A stretch of 64,000 nt of DNA, from NCBI GenBank assembly GCA_023423405.1, contig JAFAFR010000079.1:1-64000 (forward strand), written 5' to 3'. The DNA is from Bacteroidota bacterium (lineage in GTDB: Bacteria; Bacteroidota; Bacteroidia; Chitinophagales; Chitinophagaceae). Each line of letters begins with the position of its first letter. Position 1 is the stretch's first letter. This document shows, one piece after another, positions 22,011-32,345 of the stretch. Both the position numbers and the translations under genes were made by a program. The notes below the pieces were generated by a model. That model worked only from the letters and a program-made list of their open reading frames with translations. It ran no database searches and was not told the origin of the DNA.

Positions 22011-24619
22011 TCGTCGGTGTTCATCATTACGATGAGGTTGGCCAGCAAACCTGTCCAGCCCGTCTGGTGCGATGCACCCAATCCCTTGCCGGAATCGCCG
22101 TGAAAATATTCATAGAACAGGCAGTGCTCACTAAAGGCCGGATCTTCCCGGAACAACCGCTGGTTACCGAAAACAGGCCTTCTGCCGGAGGCATCGGGCA
22201 GGTATATGCGCAGTAGCCGTTTTGCCAGTTCGGTGCCCACTTCTTTCAGGCTCATGTAGTTTCCCGAGGCGGTAGGATATTCGATCCTGAAGTCGTCGCT
22301 GTAATAGAAATGAAATTTGCGCAGGCTTTCGATGATCAGGAAATTCATGGGCATCCATACCGGGCCACGCCAGTTGGAATTGCCGCCATATACATCGCTG
22401 TTGCTTTCACCCGGCACATATTTCACGCTCCAGGAAACGCCGTCGAACTGCACTTCATAGGGTTCGTTCTCATACCGTTTCGACAGCGACCTAATGCCGT
22501 AGTCGCTCAGGAATTCCGTTTCATCGAGCATGCGCATCAGCAATCTTTTCATGCGATGCCCCCGCAACAGGCTGAGCAGGTGCTTCTCCTCCTTTCCGGC
22601 CTCGTTCCAGCGCGATACCAGGCTGGCCAGGTCGGGGCGGTGGCGCAGGAACCAGTTCATCCTTTCTGCAAATTCAGGATGAGCGTCGAGGGTTTCCTTG
22701 GTCATCACTTCCACAGCAAACAGGGGGATCAGTCCCACCATGCTTTTAACGCGCAATTTCTCTGTTCTTCCATCGGGCAGGCGGTACTGGTCGTAAAAGA
22801 ACTCATCCGTTTCATCCCAGAGCCCGCTGCTGTTTTCGCCCATATAGGCCATGGCACCGGCGATGTATAAAAAATGTTCGAAGAACTTGGTGGCCATGCC
22901 CAGGTAGGACTTATTGTGCCCCGCCAGTTCCAGGGAAATGTGCAGCATATTGAGGGCATACATGGCCATCCAGCTTGTGGCATCGGCCTGCTCCATGAAA
23001 AAACCGTGCGGCAGCACGGCGCCGCGGTCAAATACGCCTATATTATCCAGGCCAAGAAAACCACCTTCAAAAATATTGCTGTTGTGCCGGTCCTTGCGGT
23101 TCACCCACCAGGTGAAATTGATCACCAGTTTATGAAAAACCGATTCGAGGAAAGCGTAGTCCTTATGCCCTTTTGCTTTTGCATCCAGTTTGAAAACGCG
23201 GTAGGCGGCGCCGGCGTGCACGGGTGGATTCACATCGCGGAGCGACCATTCATAAGCGGGGAATTCTCCTGCAGGATTCATATACCATTCCTGCGTGAGC
23301 AGCAGCAATTGCGCCTTTGCAAAATCGGGATCGATAAGGGCGATGCTCACACAATGGAAAGCGAGGTCCCAGGCTGCATACCAGGGAAATTCCCATTTAT
23401 CGGGAACCGATATTACATCGTTGTTGTAGAGCTGGGGCCAGTTGTGGTTGCGGCCTGTCCAGCGTTCCGGCGGCGGTGGCGGCATAGCGGGATCTCCTTC
23501 GAGCCACTGCTGCACTTTATATGAATAGAACTGCTTGTTCCACAACATGCCGGCGAGGGCCTGGCGATGGATCTTTTTTTCTTCTTCGGAACGGATCATG
23601 TGCTGGTGGGCCGCATAAAATTCGTCGGCCTCCTGCCGGCGGAGGTCAAAAAAGCGATCGAACTCCATGAAGGGATCGGTGGGCCGTTCGCGGCAGAGTC
23701 GTAGTCGCACCTCAGCGCTGGCGCCCGGAGCCAGGTTCAGTTCTACCAGCGCCGCGGCCTTTGTTCCCTCCTGCGCGGGATTTACCGAAGCATGCGCATG
23801 GATCACATAATCGTTGATACCGTCTTTCGGGTAGCTGTTTCCGTTAGCTACGCCAAAGAGTTTGGCGGTATTGGTCTCGTTGTCGCAAAAAAGCAGTTTG
23901 CCGGCCTGCTCCACAAAAAGATAGCACATGTCAAGTTCTTCATGTTCCAGCCCGATGCAATTACTGTCCAGCGACCGGAGCACGGGTTTGTAAGGCTTTC
24001 GTCCCCAGGACCAGGTGTTGCGGAACCAAACTGTCGGCAGCACAACGATGCTGGCCGCCTGCGCCGCGTGATTGGTGATGGTGCAGCGCAGCAGGATGTC
24101 GTCCACATCCACTTTGGCATATTCCATGCAGCAGTCGAAATACTCCTGCCTGTCGAAAATACCGGTGTCGGCCAATTCGTATTCGGGCTCATTCCTGCTT
24201 CTGTGGGTATTTTCTTTCACAAGCTGCTGGTAGGGAAATTCGGCCTGCGGGTATTTATACAACATTTTCATGTAGGAATGGGTGGGTGTGCCGTCGAGGT
24301 AATAGTACACTTCTTTTACATCCTCGCCGTGGTTGCCCTCCCTGTTGTTTAAACCGAAAAACCTTTCTTTTAGAATAGGGTCGCGCTTATTCCAGAATGC
24401 CCATGTTATACATAACAACTGCCGGTCGTCGCAAATACCGCCAATTCCCTCTTCGCCCCAGCGCCAGGCCCGGCTCCGGGCCATTTCGTGGGTGGTATAA
24501 TTCCAGGCATCGCCGTTGGCGCTGTAGTCTTCCCGCACCGTTCCCCATTGACGATCAGAAACATAGGAGCCCCATTTCTTCCAGCCGTTCTGCTTCAACC
24601 TTTCCTGTTCCGGGTTCAT
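21992..24619 (-). CDS. GH63-like (MGH1-type) glucosidase
   Basis: An 875-residue protein without signal peptide, resembling the bacterial mannosyl-oligosaccharide glucosidase-like family with an (alpha/alpha)6 barrel. Characteristic stretches are NHGEDVKEVYYYLDGTPTHSYM, WYAAWDLAFHCVSIALIDPDFAK and GGNSNWRGPVWMPMNFLIIESL. Such cytoplasmic enzymes may hydrolyse glucosylglycerate, kojibiose-like or storage glucosides; the substrate is unknown. ATG 24619 (MNPEQERL) is preferred to a TTG two codons earlier. It is monocistronic and convergent with the cyclase gene; its last codons lie in a short duplication. Confidence 0.82.
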   Translation of the reverse strand: MNPEQERLKQNGWKKWGSYVSDRQWGTVREDYSANGDAWNYTTHEMARSRAWRWGEEGIGGICDDRQLLCITWAFWNKRDPILKERFFGLNNREGNHGEDVKEVYYYLDGTPTHSYMKMLYKYPQAEFPYQQLVKENTHRSRNEPEYELADTGIFDRQEYFDCCMEYAKVDVDDILLRCTITNHAAQAASIVVLPTVWFRNTWSWGRKPYKPVLRSLDSNCIGLEHEELDMCYLFVEQAGKLLFCDNETNTAKLFGVANGNSYPKDGINDYVIHAHASVNPAQEGTKAAALVELNLAPGASAEVRLRLCRERPTDPFMEFDRFFDLRRQEADEFYAAHQHMIRSEEEKKIHRQALAGMLWNKQFYSYKVQQWLEGDPAMPPPPPERWTGRNHNWPQLYNNDVISVPDKWEFPWYAAWDLAFHCVSIALIDPDFAKAQLLLLTQEWYMNPAGEFPAYEWSLRDVNPPVHAGAAYRVFKLDAKAKGHKDYAFLESVFHKLVINFTWWVNRKDRHNSNIFEGGFLGLDNIGVFDRGAVLPHGFFMEQADATSWMAMYALNMLHISLELAGHNKSYLGMATKFFEHFLYIAGAMAYMGENSSGLWDETDEFFYDQYRLPDGRTEKLRVKSMVGLIPLFAVEVMTKETLDAHPEFAERMNWFLRHRPDLASLVSRWNEAGKEEKHLLSLLRGHRMKRLLMRMLDETEFLSDYGIRSLSKRYENEPYEVQFDGVSWSVKYVPGESNSDVYGGNSNWRGPVWMPMNFLIIESLRKFHFYYSDDFRIEYPTASGNYMSLKEVGTELAKRLLRIYLPDASGRRPVFGNQRLFREDPAFSEHCLFYEYFHGDSGKGLGASHQTGWTGLLANLIVMMNTDDHSNTS

Positions 24620-24709
24620 ACGCAAAAGAAATAAGTGTTAATAAATCTTTTATTCTTTCTTTAAGAAAACGAGCACAACATTTCAGGCAGTTTTAACGTC
24701 CTTTGCGCT

Positions 24710-27265
24710 ATGAAACTAAAATTACCCTTATACCGTCGCATTGCATTCTTTTTTATTCTCCTTTTTGCCTGCACCGGTATGGTTTCAACTGTAGCTGCTC
24801 AAACAGGTCTCACTGAGCAGGTAAAGATCTTCGGAAAAGTGGTAGATCAGAAAACGGGAAAAGCGGTGGAAGCCGCTACCATTTCTGTTACCGGCCTGCA
24901 TGGCGACGACAGCCTTAATACTTATTCCATGACCGATAAGGAAGGAAACTTTTCTCTCAATGTTCCAAAAGCAGTAAAGTCAGGCAGCCTGCAACTAACG
25001 GTAACGGCTATTGGATTTGAAAAAAGGGATGAGCGCATCAGTCTCGATGAGGTGGACCGCGAATTCAACGCCGGAAAATTCCTGATGATCACCGATGCCG
25101 CCAGCCTGGCGTCTGTAGTGGTTACCGCAAAAAAGCCGATGATGACCCTGGCTGTGGACCGTCGCATTTTTAATGCAGACGCGGCCGTTACCGCGAAAGG
25201 GGGCAATGGCGTGGATGTAATGAAAAATATTCCCTCGCTGAGTGTGGACGTGAACGGTACGGTTACGCTTCGCAACAGCGTTCCGCAGATACTGGTGGAT
25301 GGCCGTCCCACTATTCTTACGCTGGAACAGATCCCTGCCGACGATATCGATCGTGTGGAAGTGATTACCAATCCTTCTTCTAAATACGATGCCGGCAGCA
25401 CCGGTGGTATTATCAATATCATCATGAAGAAAAACCGCAAGGCCGGGCTGAACGGTATCGCCAGCATTGGCGCGGGAACACCTTCCCTGCTGAATGGCAA
25501 CCTGAGCCTGAATTACCGCCAGGGCAAGTTCAATTTCTTTGCCAGCGGCAATTACAATAAGAGCGGCGGCACTGCCAAGGGAGAAGCTTACCGCCAGAAC
25601 AAGGACAATGGCGTAGTGACCGATTATTTCAACCAGCAGTCAGAAAACGACCGTTACCGCCGTTTCCAGTCGGCCCGCTTTGGCGCCGACTATTTCCTGG
25701 ATAAGTACAATACTATTTCCATCACACAATCTTTTGTGGGTGGCCGTTTCGATAACGACGAAACACAGCAGCAAACTTATCTTGACCAGGATAACAACCT
25801 CACCAATACCGGGTCGCGCCTGAGCATTGATAAGGACTGGTTCCGCCGGGCCAATACCCAGCTTAACTACCGCCGCACCTATGATAAAAGCGGTAAGGAA
25901 TGGACGGCGGACTTCACCTACAGCGGTGGTCACAATGGCGGCGATGGCACCATTGCCAACCAGTTGTTCAAACCCAATGGCGACCCCGAAGCGCCTGTGA
26001 GCAATGTAAACAGCTATTCCGATGGTTCGGGCAACCAGTTCACGTTCCAGACCGACTATTCCAACCCGCTTTCTGAAAAAAGCAAGCTGGAATTTGGCGC
26101 CCGCAGCTACCATAATATTTCGAGCGATAAGCTGGACGTTTATTCCATCGATGGCAACAACAATACCGTGAAGCTGCCGCTGAGCAACAACTACCGTTTC
26201 CGTGAAATGGTGAACGCCATTTATGGAAACTATTCCAACAGCATCGGCAAACTGAAATACCAGGGTGGCCTGCGCATTGAACAATCCTCCTTCAAAGGCG
26301 AGTTGCTCGACAGCGCCAAGAACTTTGGTTACGATTACCCGTCTGGTGGCAGCAACCTCTGGAACACCCTGTTCCCGAGCCTGTACCTGACCTATGAACT
26401 GGGCAACGGGAACGACCTGCAGGCCAATTTCTCCCGCCGCATCAACCGCCCGAATTTCTGGCAGATCAATCCTTATGTGGACATCAGCGATCCCATGAAC
26501 ATCCGTCGCGGCAATCCCAACCTGCAACCAGAATTCACCAACTCCTTCGAGGTGAATTACAACAAGCAGTACAATTCGGGCAACCTGCTGGTGTCGGCTT
26601 ATTACCGCAACAATACCGACGACATCACCATGTACAGCGATACCATCAGCCAGAAAGAACTGGAAGAGCTCAACAATGCCGCCATCAGCAAGGATGCGCT
26701 GCTGACCACTTTCATCAACGCCGACCGTACCAACCGCATGGGCGTGGAAGTAACCTGGCAGCAGAAAGTGGGCAGCAATTTCGATTTCACGCCCAACTTC
26801 AATGCACAGTACCGCGATGTGAAGGCAACGGTAAACGATGTGAACCTGAACAACTACGGTTTCAACTGGAGCGCCAAACTGATGGCGAATTACAAGATCG
26901 TGACCCCCTCCACTCCCATCGTCAACAATCTTTCCTTCCAGTTATCGGGACAATACGAGTCGCCGCGTGTAATGCCGCAGGGCAGGCAGAAAGAGCAGTA
27001 TGGAATTGATTTTGCCATCCGCAAAGATTTCCTGAAGAACAAGGCCGCCAGTCTTGTATTCAACGTGAATGACCTGCTCAATTCACGCCGTTTCGGAAGC
27101 ATTACCGATACCGACAATTTTTACCAGGATTCTTACCGGCGCTGGAACGTACGGAGCTTCCGGCTGACCTTCAGCTACCGCTTCGGGCGCAGCGATCTTG
27201 ATCTTTTCAAACGTCGTGGTAACGACGGTGGCGGACAGGGCGGCGGCTTCGAAGAGCGCGGCTGA
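24710..27265 (+). CDS. TonB-dependent-receptor-like outer membrane beta-barrel protein
   Basis: An 851-residue outer membrane protein: signal peptide to VAAQ (about 31), a carboxypeptidase-regulatory-like domain (KIFGKVVDQKTGKAVEAATISV, about 38-120), a TonB plug (RNSVPQILVDGRPTILTLEQI, DRVEVITNPSSKYDAGSTGGII), and a large beta-barrel of the outer-membrane beta-barrel family ending in FRLTFSYRFGRS. The C-terminus has a Gly-rich tail (GNDGGGQGGG). Proteins of this class lack a SusD partner and often take up metals or peptides, or serve a structural role. No ligand can be inferred. Confidence 0.88.
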   Translation: MKLKLPLYRRIAFFFILLFACTGMVSTVAAQTGLTEQVKIFGKVVDQKTGKAVEAATISVTGLHGDDSLNTYSMTDKEGNFSLNVPKAVKSGSLQLTVTAIGFEKRDERISLDEVDREFNAGKFLMITDAASLASVVVTAKKPMMTLAVDRRIFNADAAVTAKGGNGVDVMKNIPSLSVDVNGTVTLRNSVPQILVDGRPTILTLEQIPADDIDRVEVITNPSSKYDAGSTGGIINIIMKKNRKAGLNGIASIGAGTPSLLNGNLSLNYRQGKFNFFASGNYNKSGGTAKGEAYRQNKDNGVVTDYFNQQSENDRYRRFQSARFGADYFLDKYNTISITQSFVGGRFDNDETQQQTYLDQDNNLTNTGSRLSIDKDWFRRANTQLNYRRTYDKSGKEWTADFTYSGGHNGGDGTIANQLFKPNGDPEAPVSNVNSYSDGSGNQFTFQTDYSNPLSEKSKLEFGARSYHNISSDKLDVYSIDGNNNTVKLPLSNNYRFREMVNAIYGNYSNSIGKLKYQGGLRIEQSSFKGELLDSAKNFGYDYPSGGSNLWNTLFPSLYLTYELGNGNDLQANFSRRINRPNFWQINPYVDISDPMNIRRGNPNLQPEFTNSFEVNYNKQYNSGNLLVSAYYRNNTDDITMYSDTISQKELEELNNAAISKDALLTTFINADRTNRMGVEVTWQQKVGSNFDFTPNFNAQYRDVKATVNDVNLNNYGFNWSAKLMANYKIVTPSTPIVNNLSFQLSGQYESPRVMPQGRQKEQYGIDFAIRKDFLKNKAASLVFNVNDLLNSRRFGSITDTDNFYQDSYRRWNVRSFRLTFSYRFGRSDLDLFKRRGNDGGGQGGGFEERG

Positions 27266-27318
27266 TCCGGGAAACTCGGATTTCCGGATCGCTGGCAGGC
27301 TGGCAGCAGCACTGCCAG
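27264..27318. terminator. Possible bidirectional terminator hairpins
   Basis: Two stem-loops fill the gap between convergent genes. GATCCGG...CCGGATC (27264-27290) has a small bulge, and CTGGCAG-CAGCA-CTGCCAG (27300-27318) is a perfect 7-bp stem. There is no long T-tract on either side, so the call is tentative. Confidence 0.4.
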
Positions 27319-27321
27319 TTC

Positions 27322-28068
27322 TCAAAAACGTTTTTCGAAAGCGAGCCCGTAGGTAAAGAGCAGGTTTTCCCGTTCTGTAATATTGGTGCGGTTGTACACC
27401 AGGCTCATGGTGAGCTGGAGCGATTTGTAGAGTTTCAGCAACATCAGCGTGTTGGAGCGAACGATATAGTCCTTTCCATCAGACAAACTGTTCTGGAAAT
27501 AGTTGCTGCCTTCGATGCGGAAGCGGTCCTGGATGGCAATATGAAATTTTACCCGGAAGGAGTTCCGCACCGTTTCGTAGCGCTCCCTGCCGTACTGGTC
27601 GGGTTCGGTGAGCACGTTTCTTTCATAAAGAATACCATCCGTCAGGATCAGCGAAGCTTCCGGTTTACGGATCACGTTGAGGCCGATGCCGCCTCCACCC
27701 TGCACTTTATCGCGGATGTTGAGGGAATAGCTGGTTTCATAACCAGCCAGCGCCCAGTAATACCAGCGCCGGGTTTCCCGGAACAGGTCCAGGTCAACCG
27801 CCGCCAGGAAATCGTTGTTGGTTTTCTTGGTAGGGTTCTCGCCGTAGATCCAACTGGAGAAAGTGTTCAGGTTGAGTTTTTTCCCCTTTACGTTGAAGCG
27901 GATGGAATTGTTGATGGTATGCGTGGTCCCGTCGTTGGTGCGGTTGATATTGCCACTACCGTTAACCAGCAGGGAATAGTGCGTCGTATCTTTCGGCACA
28001 TTGTTTTCCTGCGCCCGCAACGAAAGCACGCAGGTCAGCAGTACACCTATTGCTGCCGCTTTTTTCAT
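27322..28068 (-). CDS. DUF481 family outer membrane protein
   Basis: A 248-residue protein with signal peptide MKKAAAIGVLLTCVLSLRAQ and an alternating-hydrophobic barrel ending in GLAFEKRF. The spacing of SIRFNVKGKKLNLNTFSSWIYGEN, ALAGYETSYSLNIRDKVQGGGGIGL and FRVKFHIAIQDRF fits DUF481 (YdiY-like) barrels. Function is unknown in the family. It is 47 bp downstream of the DUF2723 gene on the same strand and may be co-transcribed. Confidence 0.78.
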   Translation of the reverse strand: MKKAAAIGVLLTCVLSLRAQENNVPKDTTHYSLLVNGSGNINRTNDGTTHTINNSIRFNVKGKKLNLNTFSSWIYGENPTKKTNNDFLAAVDLDLFRETRRWYYWALAGYETSYSLNIRDKVQGGGGIGLNVIRKPEASLILTDGILYERNVLTEPDQYGRERYETVRNSFRVKFHIAIQDRFRIEGSNYFQNSLSDGKDYIVRSNTLMLLKLYKSLQLTMSLVYNRTNITERENLLFTYGLAFEKRF

Positions 28069-28115
28069 GGCAGCAAAGTTACCGAATTTACCTAACGTGC
28101 ATCCCTGGTTGCTGT

Positions 28116-31100
28116 TTACAATGCTTTCAGGGTTTCCAACTGATGCAGCCCCTGGTAAGCAGCTACGATATCGTATGCGAAGCCAAGCTGGCGCGATGCG
28201 AGATAGGCGGGCTTGCCCTGCAACAATTGATAGGCCTGCTCCGCCAGTTGTTCGTCGCTGGCTGCGTCCTCACCCAGCGATTGGTAATAGTCCATCTGCT
28301 GCCGGAGGTCCTGCTGCAGGGAGGCCGCTACTTTGTTGGCAAGGGCATCGGCTTTGGCCAGCCGGCATACACGCAGAAACTCCAGGCTGACGGCATTGTG
28401 CCTGCTGCCGCGACTGCTGCGCATGCCATAGGTAAAGCTGGTGGTGCGCAGGTGCTGGTCGAAACGGTTCAGCACTTCGCGGGCTTGTTCTTCTTTGCCT
28501 TCCTGCAGCAGTCCCTGTGCAATCTGTGCATGCGCGAGTTGCAGGATGCCAAAACGCCGGCGGTTGTCTTCGTCCATATACAGGTCCTTTTTATCAGCGC
28601 CACCGTATTGGAAAGTTTTCATGGCGAGATTGTAAGAGCGCTCCGTGTCAACGCCCGGCTGGTTTACCGGCACCAGGCGCCAGATCATTCCTTCCTGGCG
28701 TGTATAACGGGTAAGCCCCAGCGCATCGAGGTCGCCGGTATTGGTGAAGCAGATGGGACGCTTCCAATCGTTCTGCGCAATGATGCCCAGGAGGGCCAGC
28801 TCATTTTTGAGCAGGTAGCTTTTGCCGGCGCTGATCTCAAGCTCCAGGGCCGGAACGATCTTATCCTTCGGGTATACAGCTCCGTTAGCCAGTGCCTGTT
28901 CGGCATTCACCGGCACGGTGAGCTTCCGCGCGGGCACCAGGTGAATGGATTCTCCTTCTTCCGTTTGGCGTGTGAACCGTGGGTCGTCACTGCCCACCAC
29001 CTGCTGCAGTACTGATTTCAGGTCGTAGTATTTGGAAGGATCAAAACCGGGCAGGTCAAGAAAATAGGCAACATCGCGGTTGCTGCCGCGGAATTGCTCT
29101 GCCGTGAACAGCAGGTCGACGGGATCACTGTCGTATATCTTGTAACGCAACTGGTTGGTATACCAGTCGGTCGCGAAAATGGTATTCACCACCACCCGCA
29201 CGTCGCGACGCACGCCTTCCACCGTTTGGAGGTACCAGAGCATATAGGTATCGTTGTCTTCGGCGGAAATGAGGACGGCATTGGGCGGACAGGATTCCAG
29301 GTAGTTGCGGGCCAGGTCGCGCGCCAGTGTTTTTTCACTGCGGTCGTGGTCGTCCCACTCCTGCCAGGCCATCAGCGCCGGCACGCCGAGGCAGGCGAGC
29401 ATGACGGCATAACGGAGCAGGGGCTTCTCACCAAAACGCCGTATCCATTGCAAGGCGGCCAATACGCCCAGGCCTATCCAGATGGCAAAAGCATAAAAAG
29501 AACCTACATAGGCATAGTCGCGCTCCCGTGGCTGGAAGCCGCTCTGGTTGAGATAAATCACGATGGCAAGACCCGTGAAAAAGAAAAGCAGGCCGTTGAT
29601 GAGCCAATCCTTCCGGCCGCGTTTGTATTGCCAGATGAAACCCGCGAGACCCAGCAGCAGGGGCAGAAAGAAAAGCCGGTTATAGGCTTTGTTGCCGGCA
29701 TGGATACTGTTGGGCAGTTTGTCCTGGTTGCCCAGGCGCGCATTGTCAATAAAAGGAATGCCACTCACCCAGTTGGAGTCGGCCGGATTGCCAAGCCCCT
29801 GCAGGTCGTTCTGGCGGCCGGCAAAATTCCACATGAAATAGCGCATGTACATCCAGCCGGCCTGATAGTTCGCAAAGTAGCGAAGGTTGTGGGCCATGGT
29901 AGGTTGCTCGTCGGGTTCCAGTCCCGCAAATTGCTGGTAATTCCGCAACTGGCCGCGTTCGTTGTCGGCATCCCACAGGCGCGGGAAAAAATGAGAGGAA
30001 GGCGTGCGGACCCAGTCTTTCTTCCACTGCGTACCGGATGCGATGTAGCGCTTCTCTCCTTTCGTGTATTGTACTCCGTTAGGCACTACCGGTGCCCGGT
30101 CGGTAAAATCGGGCCCATAGAGAATGGGCCAATCGCTGTACTGCTGCCTGCCCAGGTAGCCGGCAAGACTTACGGGATTGTCCACGTTGAACATGTCCAC
30201 ATAAGGGTCGGCGTTAGAGCGTATCATGGTTGTGAGATAGGTGCTGTAGCCCAGCAGGAGGAAGCAGGCGCTCCATAAGGCCACGCGCAGGGAGGCTTTT
30301 CGCTTCCGCGCAGCATACCGCAGCCCAAGGGCCAGCAGCACCGCCAGCGCGGCGAAAAAGAAAGCAAAGCCGCTGAAAAAAGGAAGCCCCCATTCGTTCA
30401 CGAACCACAGGTCCAGTTTCCCGGCGGCTTTGACGCTGGACTGTATCATCACCACCTGGATGAAACCGGTGATGGCACAACCCACCAGGAAAGCCGTCAG
30501 CATGCCCATGCGGGAAAACCGGAACCGCTTGAAATAGTAGATCATTACAATGGCCGGCAACACCAGCAGGTTGAGCAGGTGAACGCCAATGGACAGTCCC
30601 ATCATATAAAAGATGAATACCAGCCAGCGATCGGCCCCGGGCCGGTCGGCAACGGATTCCCATTTAAGGATGGCCCAGAACACCAGGGCGGTGAACAGGG
30701 AAGAAAGCGCATAGACCTCTCCTTCCACGGCACTGTACCAAAAGGAATCGGAAAAACAATAGGCAAGCGCACCTACGGCGCCTGCAGCCATAATGGCAAG
30801 GGTATTGCCGGTTAGTTTTCGCGCAAAGTGCGTGATGGTCCAGAAAAGGAACAATATGGTGAAAGCGCTGGCCAGGGCACTCATGGTATTAACCGCCAGC
30901 GCCGCGGTTTGTGGGCTATTACCACCCAGCAGTATAAAAAAACGGCCCAGCAGAACAAAGAGGGGCGCACCGGGCGGATGCGGAATCTGCAGTCCATAAC
31001 AACTTGCTATAAATTCACCACAGTCCCAGAAGCTGACACTGGCTTCCATGGTGCTCAGGTAAACAAAGGCCGCAACGCTGAATACAGCCCAGCCCGTCAG

Positions 31101-31124
31101 GTTGTTGATCCGGTTGTAAGACAT
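28116..31124 (-). CDS. DUF2723 multi-spanning membrane protein
   Basis: A 1002-residue protein. The first 600 residues contain about a dozen transmembrane helices, starting NLTGWAVFSVAAFVYLSTMEASVSFWDCGEFIASCYGLQIPHPPGAP. The DCGE and PHPPG region is the DUF2723 signature, related to the GT-C/PMT glycosyltransferase fold with acidic catalytic residues. The C-terminal third is soluble and partly helical (LAHAQIAQGLLQEGKEEQAREVL). In Bacteroidota such proteins are candidates for general protein O-glycosylation; this is inferred. It is divergent from the DUF1003 gene. Confidence 0.87.
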   Translation of the reverse strand: MSYNRINNLTGWAVFSVAAFVYLSTMEASVSFWDCGEFIASCYGLQIPHPPGAPLFVLLGRFFILLGGNSPQTAALAVNTMSALASAFTILFLFWTITHFARKLTGNTLAIMAAGAVGALAYCFSDSFWYSAVEGEVYALSSLFTALVFWAILKWESVADRPGADRWLVFIFYMMGLSIGVHLLNLLVLPAIVMIYYFKRFRFSRMGMLTAFLVGCAITGFIQVVMIQSSVKAAGKLDLWFVNEWGLPFFSGFAFFFAALAVLLALGLRYAARKRKASLRVALWSACFLLLGYSTYLTTMIRSNADPYVDMFNVDNPVSLAGYLGRQQYSDWPILYGPDFTDRAPVVPNGVQYTKGEKRYIASGTQWKKDWVRTPSSHFFPRLWDADNERGQLRNYQQFAGLEPDEQPTMAHNLRYFANYQAGWMYMRYFMWNFAGRQNDLQGLGNPADSNWVSGIPFIDNARLGNQDKLPNSIHAGNKAYNRLFFLPLLLGLAGFIWQYKRGRKDWLINGLLFFFTGLAIVIYLNQSGFQPRERDYAYVGSFYAFAIWIGLGVLAALQWIRRFGEKPLLRYAVMLACLGVPALMAWQEWDDHDRSEKTLARDLARNYLESCPPNAVLISAEDNDTYMLWYLQTVEGVRRDVRVVVNTIFATDWYTNQLRYKIYDSDPVDLLFTAEQFRGSNRDVAYFLDLPGFDPSKYYDLKSVLQQVVGSDDPRFTRQTEEGESIHLVPARKLTVPVNAEQALANGAVYPKDKIVPALELEISAGKSYLLKNELALLGIIAQNDWKRPICFTNTGDLDALGLTRYTRQEGMIWRLVPVNQPGVDTERSYNLAMKTFQYGGADKKDLYMDEDNRRRFGILQLAHAQIAQGLLQEGKEEQAREVLNRFDQHLRTTSFTYGMRSSRGSRHNAVSLEFLRVCRLAKADALANKVAASLQQDLRQQMDYYQSLGEDAASDEQLAEQAYQLLQGKPAYLASRQLGFAYDIVAAYQGLHQLETLKAL

Positions 31125-31240
31125 ATAAGCAGGTATTTGGAGGAAATGCTTCCCTAAGCTAGCGGAGAAGCGGCTTGAAAAATACGGGGCGGCTCCATTT
31201 TAACAGCAATTTAGCCGGTGATTTGCTGTATTTTTCTTTA

Positions 31241-31834
31241 ATGAAAGCGACGCATTCTTATATACGCCAGTTGCTGGCGACAGAAAACGAGCACCTGCAG
31301 AAGCTCAACGGCATTGTGCAGAAAGCGCTGGAGGAAGAGACCCTGCTCTCCTCTAAAATCACAAATTTCCGCAGCTCCGAAAAGGTCTCAACCGGCGACC
31401 GCCTGGCCGATAAAATGGCCAGTTTTGGAGGCAGTTGGGTTTTCATCCTGCTTTTCGCCGGCTTTCTTGCAGGCTGGATCTTACTGAACGGTTTCCTGCT
31501 CCACAACAATGGTTTTGACCCTTATCCTTTCATACTGCTCAACCTCATGCTTTCCTGCCTGGCTGCTATACAGGCGCCCATCATTATGATGAGCCAGAAC
31601 CGCCAGGAAGCCAAGGATCGGCAAAGAGCGGAGAACGATTACCTGGTGAACCTGAAAGCGGAGATCGAAATCCGCAACCTGCACGCTAAAATGGACCTCA
31701 GCATCATCGACCAGTTCCAGCATCTCTGCGATATCCAGCAGAAACAACTGGAAATGCTGGAACGCCTGGAACACAAAATCGACCAGGTCAAGGCGGCGCA
31801 GCGCAATATTCCGCCTTCTCAAAACACGCCCTAA
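31241..31834 (+). CDS. DUF1003 membrane protein
   Basis: A 197-residue protein with two central transmembrane helices (GSWVFILLFAGFLAGWILLN and FILLNLMLSCLAAIQAPIIMM) preceded by RLADKMASFGGS and followed by SQNRQEAKDRQRAENDYLVNLKAE, the DUF1003 signature, and a C-terminal coiled coil with several Gln, Glu and Lys residues. ATG 31241 is chosen because the longer frame adds an untypical leader. Function unknown; some relatives are linked to cyclic-nucleotide-binding or stress proteins. Confidence 0.85.
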   Translation: MKATHSYIRQLLATENEHLQKLNGIVQKALEEETLLSSKITNFRSSEKVSTGDRLADKMASFGGSWVFILLFAGFLAGWILLNGFLLHNNGFDPYPFILLNLMLSCLAAIQAPIIMMSQNRQEAKDRQRAENDYLVNLKAEIEIRNLHAKMDLSIIDQFQHLCDIQQKQLEMLERLEHKIDQVKAAQRNIPPSQNTP

Positions 31835-31885
31835 ACCACAGGCCACCTTTGGCAGGATTTTTTTAAACAACTGAAAAATATTTTT

Positions 31886-32314
31886 ATGGACACACCAGCA
31901 CCCACCGTATTAACCGTACATACTACCATACAAGCGCCTGTATCGGAGGTATGGAAATATTATACCGAACCGGTACACATTACGCAATGGAACAGTGCAT
32001 CGCCCGACTGGCATTGCCCCGGCGCCAGCAATGACCTCAGGGTCGGTGGTAAATTCTCTTCCCGCATGGAAGCGCGCGATGGCAGTATGGGCTTCGACTT
32101 CGAAGGCACTTATACCGATGTGGAACCGGGAAAAAGTTTGGCCTATACGATGGGAGACGACAGGAAGGCCTGGGTTGGATTTAATGCCGCCGGCAACCAG
32201 ACGGAGGTGGTGGTGAAATTTGAAGCGGAACATACCAATAGCGCCGAAATGCAACAGGCAGGCTGGCAGGCCATCCTGGATCACTTCAAAAAATATGCGG
32301 AATCGCAGAAATAA
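31886..32314 (+). CDS. SRPBCC / AHSA1-like domain protein
   Basis: A 142-residue START/Bet v1-like domain protein. TTIQAPVSEVWKYYTEPVHITQW is the typical first strand and helix, GGKFSSRMEARDG and FEGTYTDVEPGKSLAYTM continue the sheet, and AGWQAILDHFKKYAES is the long C-terminal helix. Members bind small hydrophobic ligands; the ligand is not predictable. It is a single gene, 51 bp after the DUF1003 gene on the same strand. Confidence 0.88.
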   Translation: MDTPAPTVLTVHTTIQAPVSEVWKYYTEPVHITQWNSASPDWHCPGASNDLRVGGKFSSRMEARDGSMGFDFEGTYTDVEPGKSLAYTMGDDRKAWVGFNAAGNQTEVVVKFEAEHTNSAEMQQAGWQAILDHFKKYAESQK

Positions 32315-32345
32315 TTTTCGCCACCTGCTTATCAGGCCCGATCTC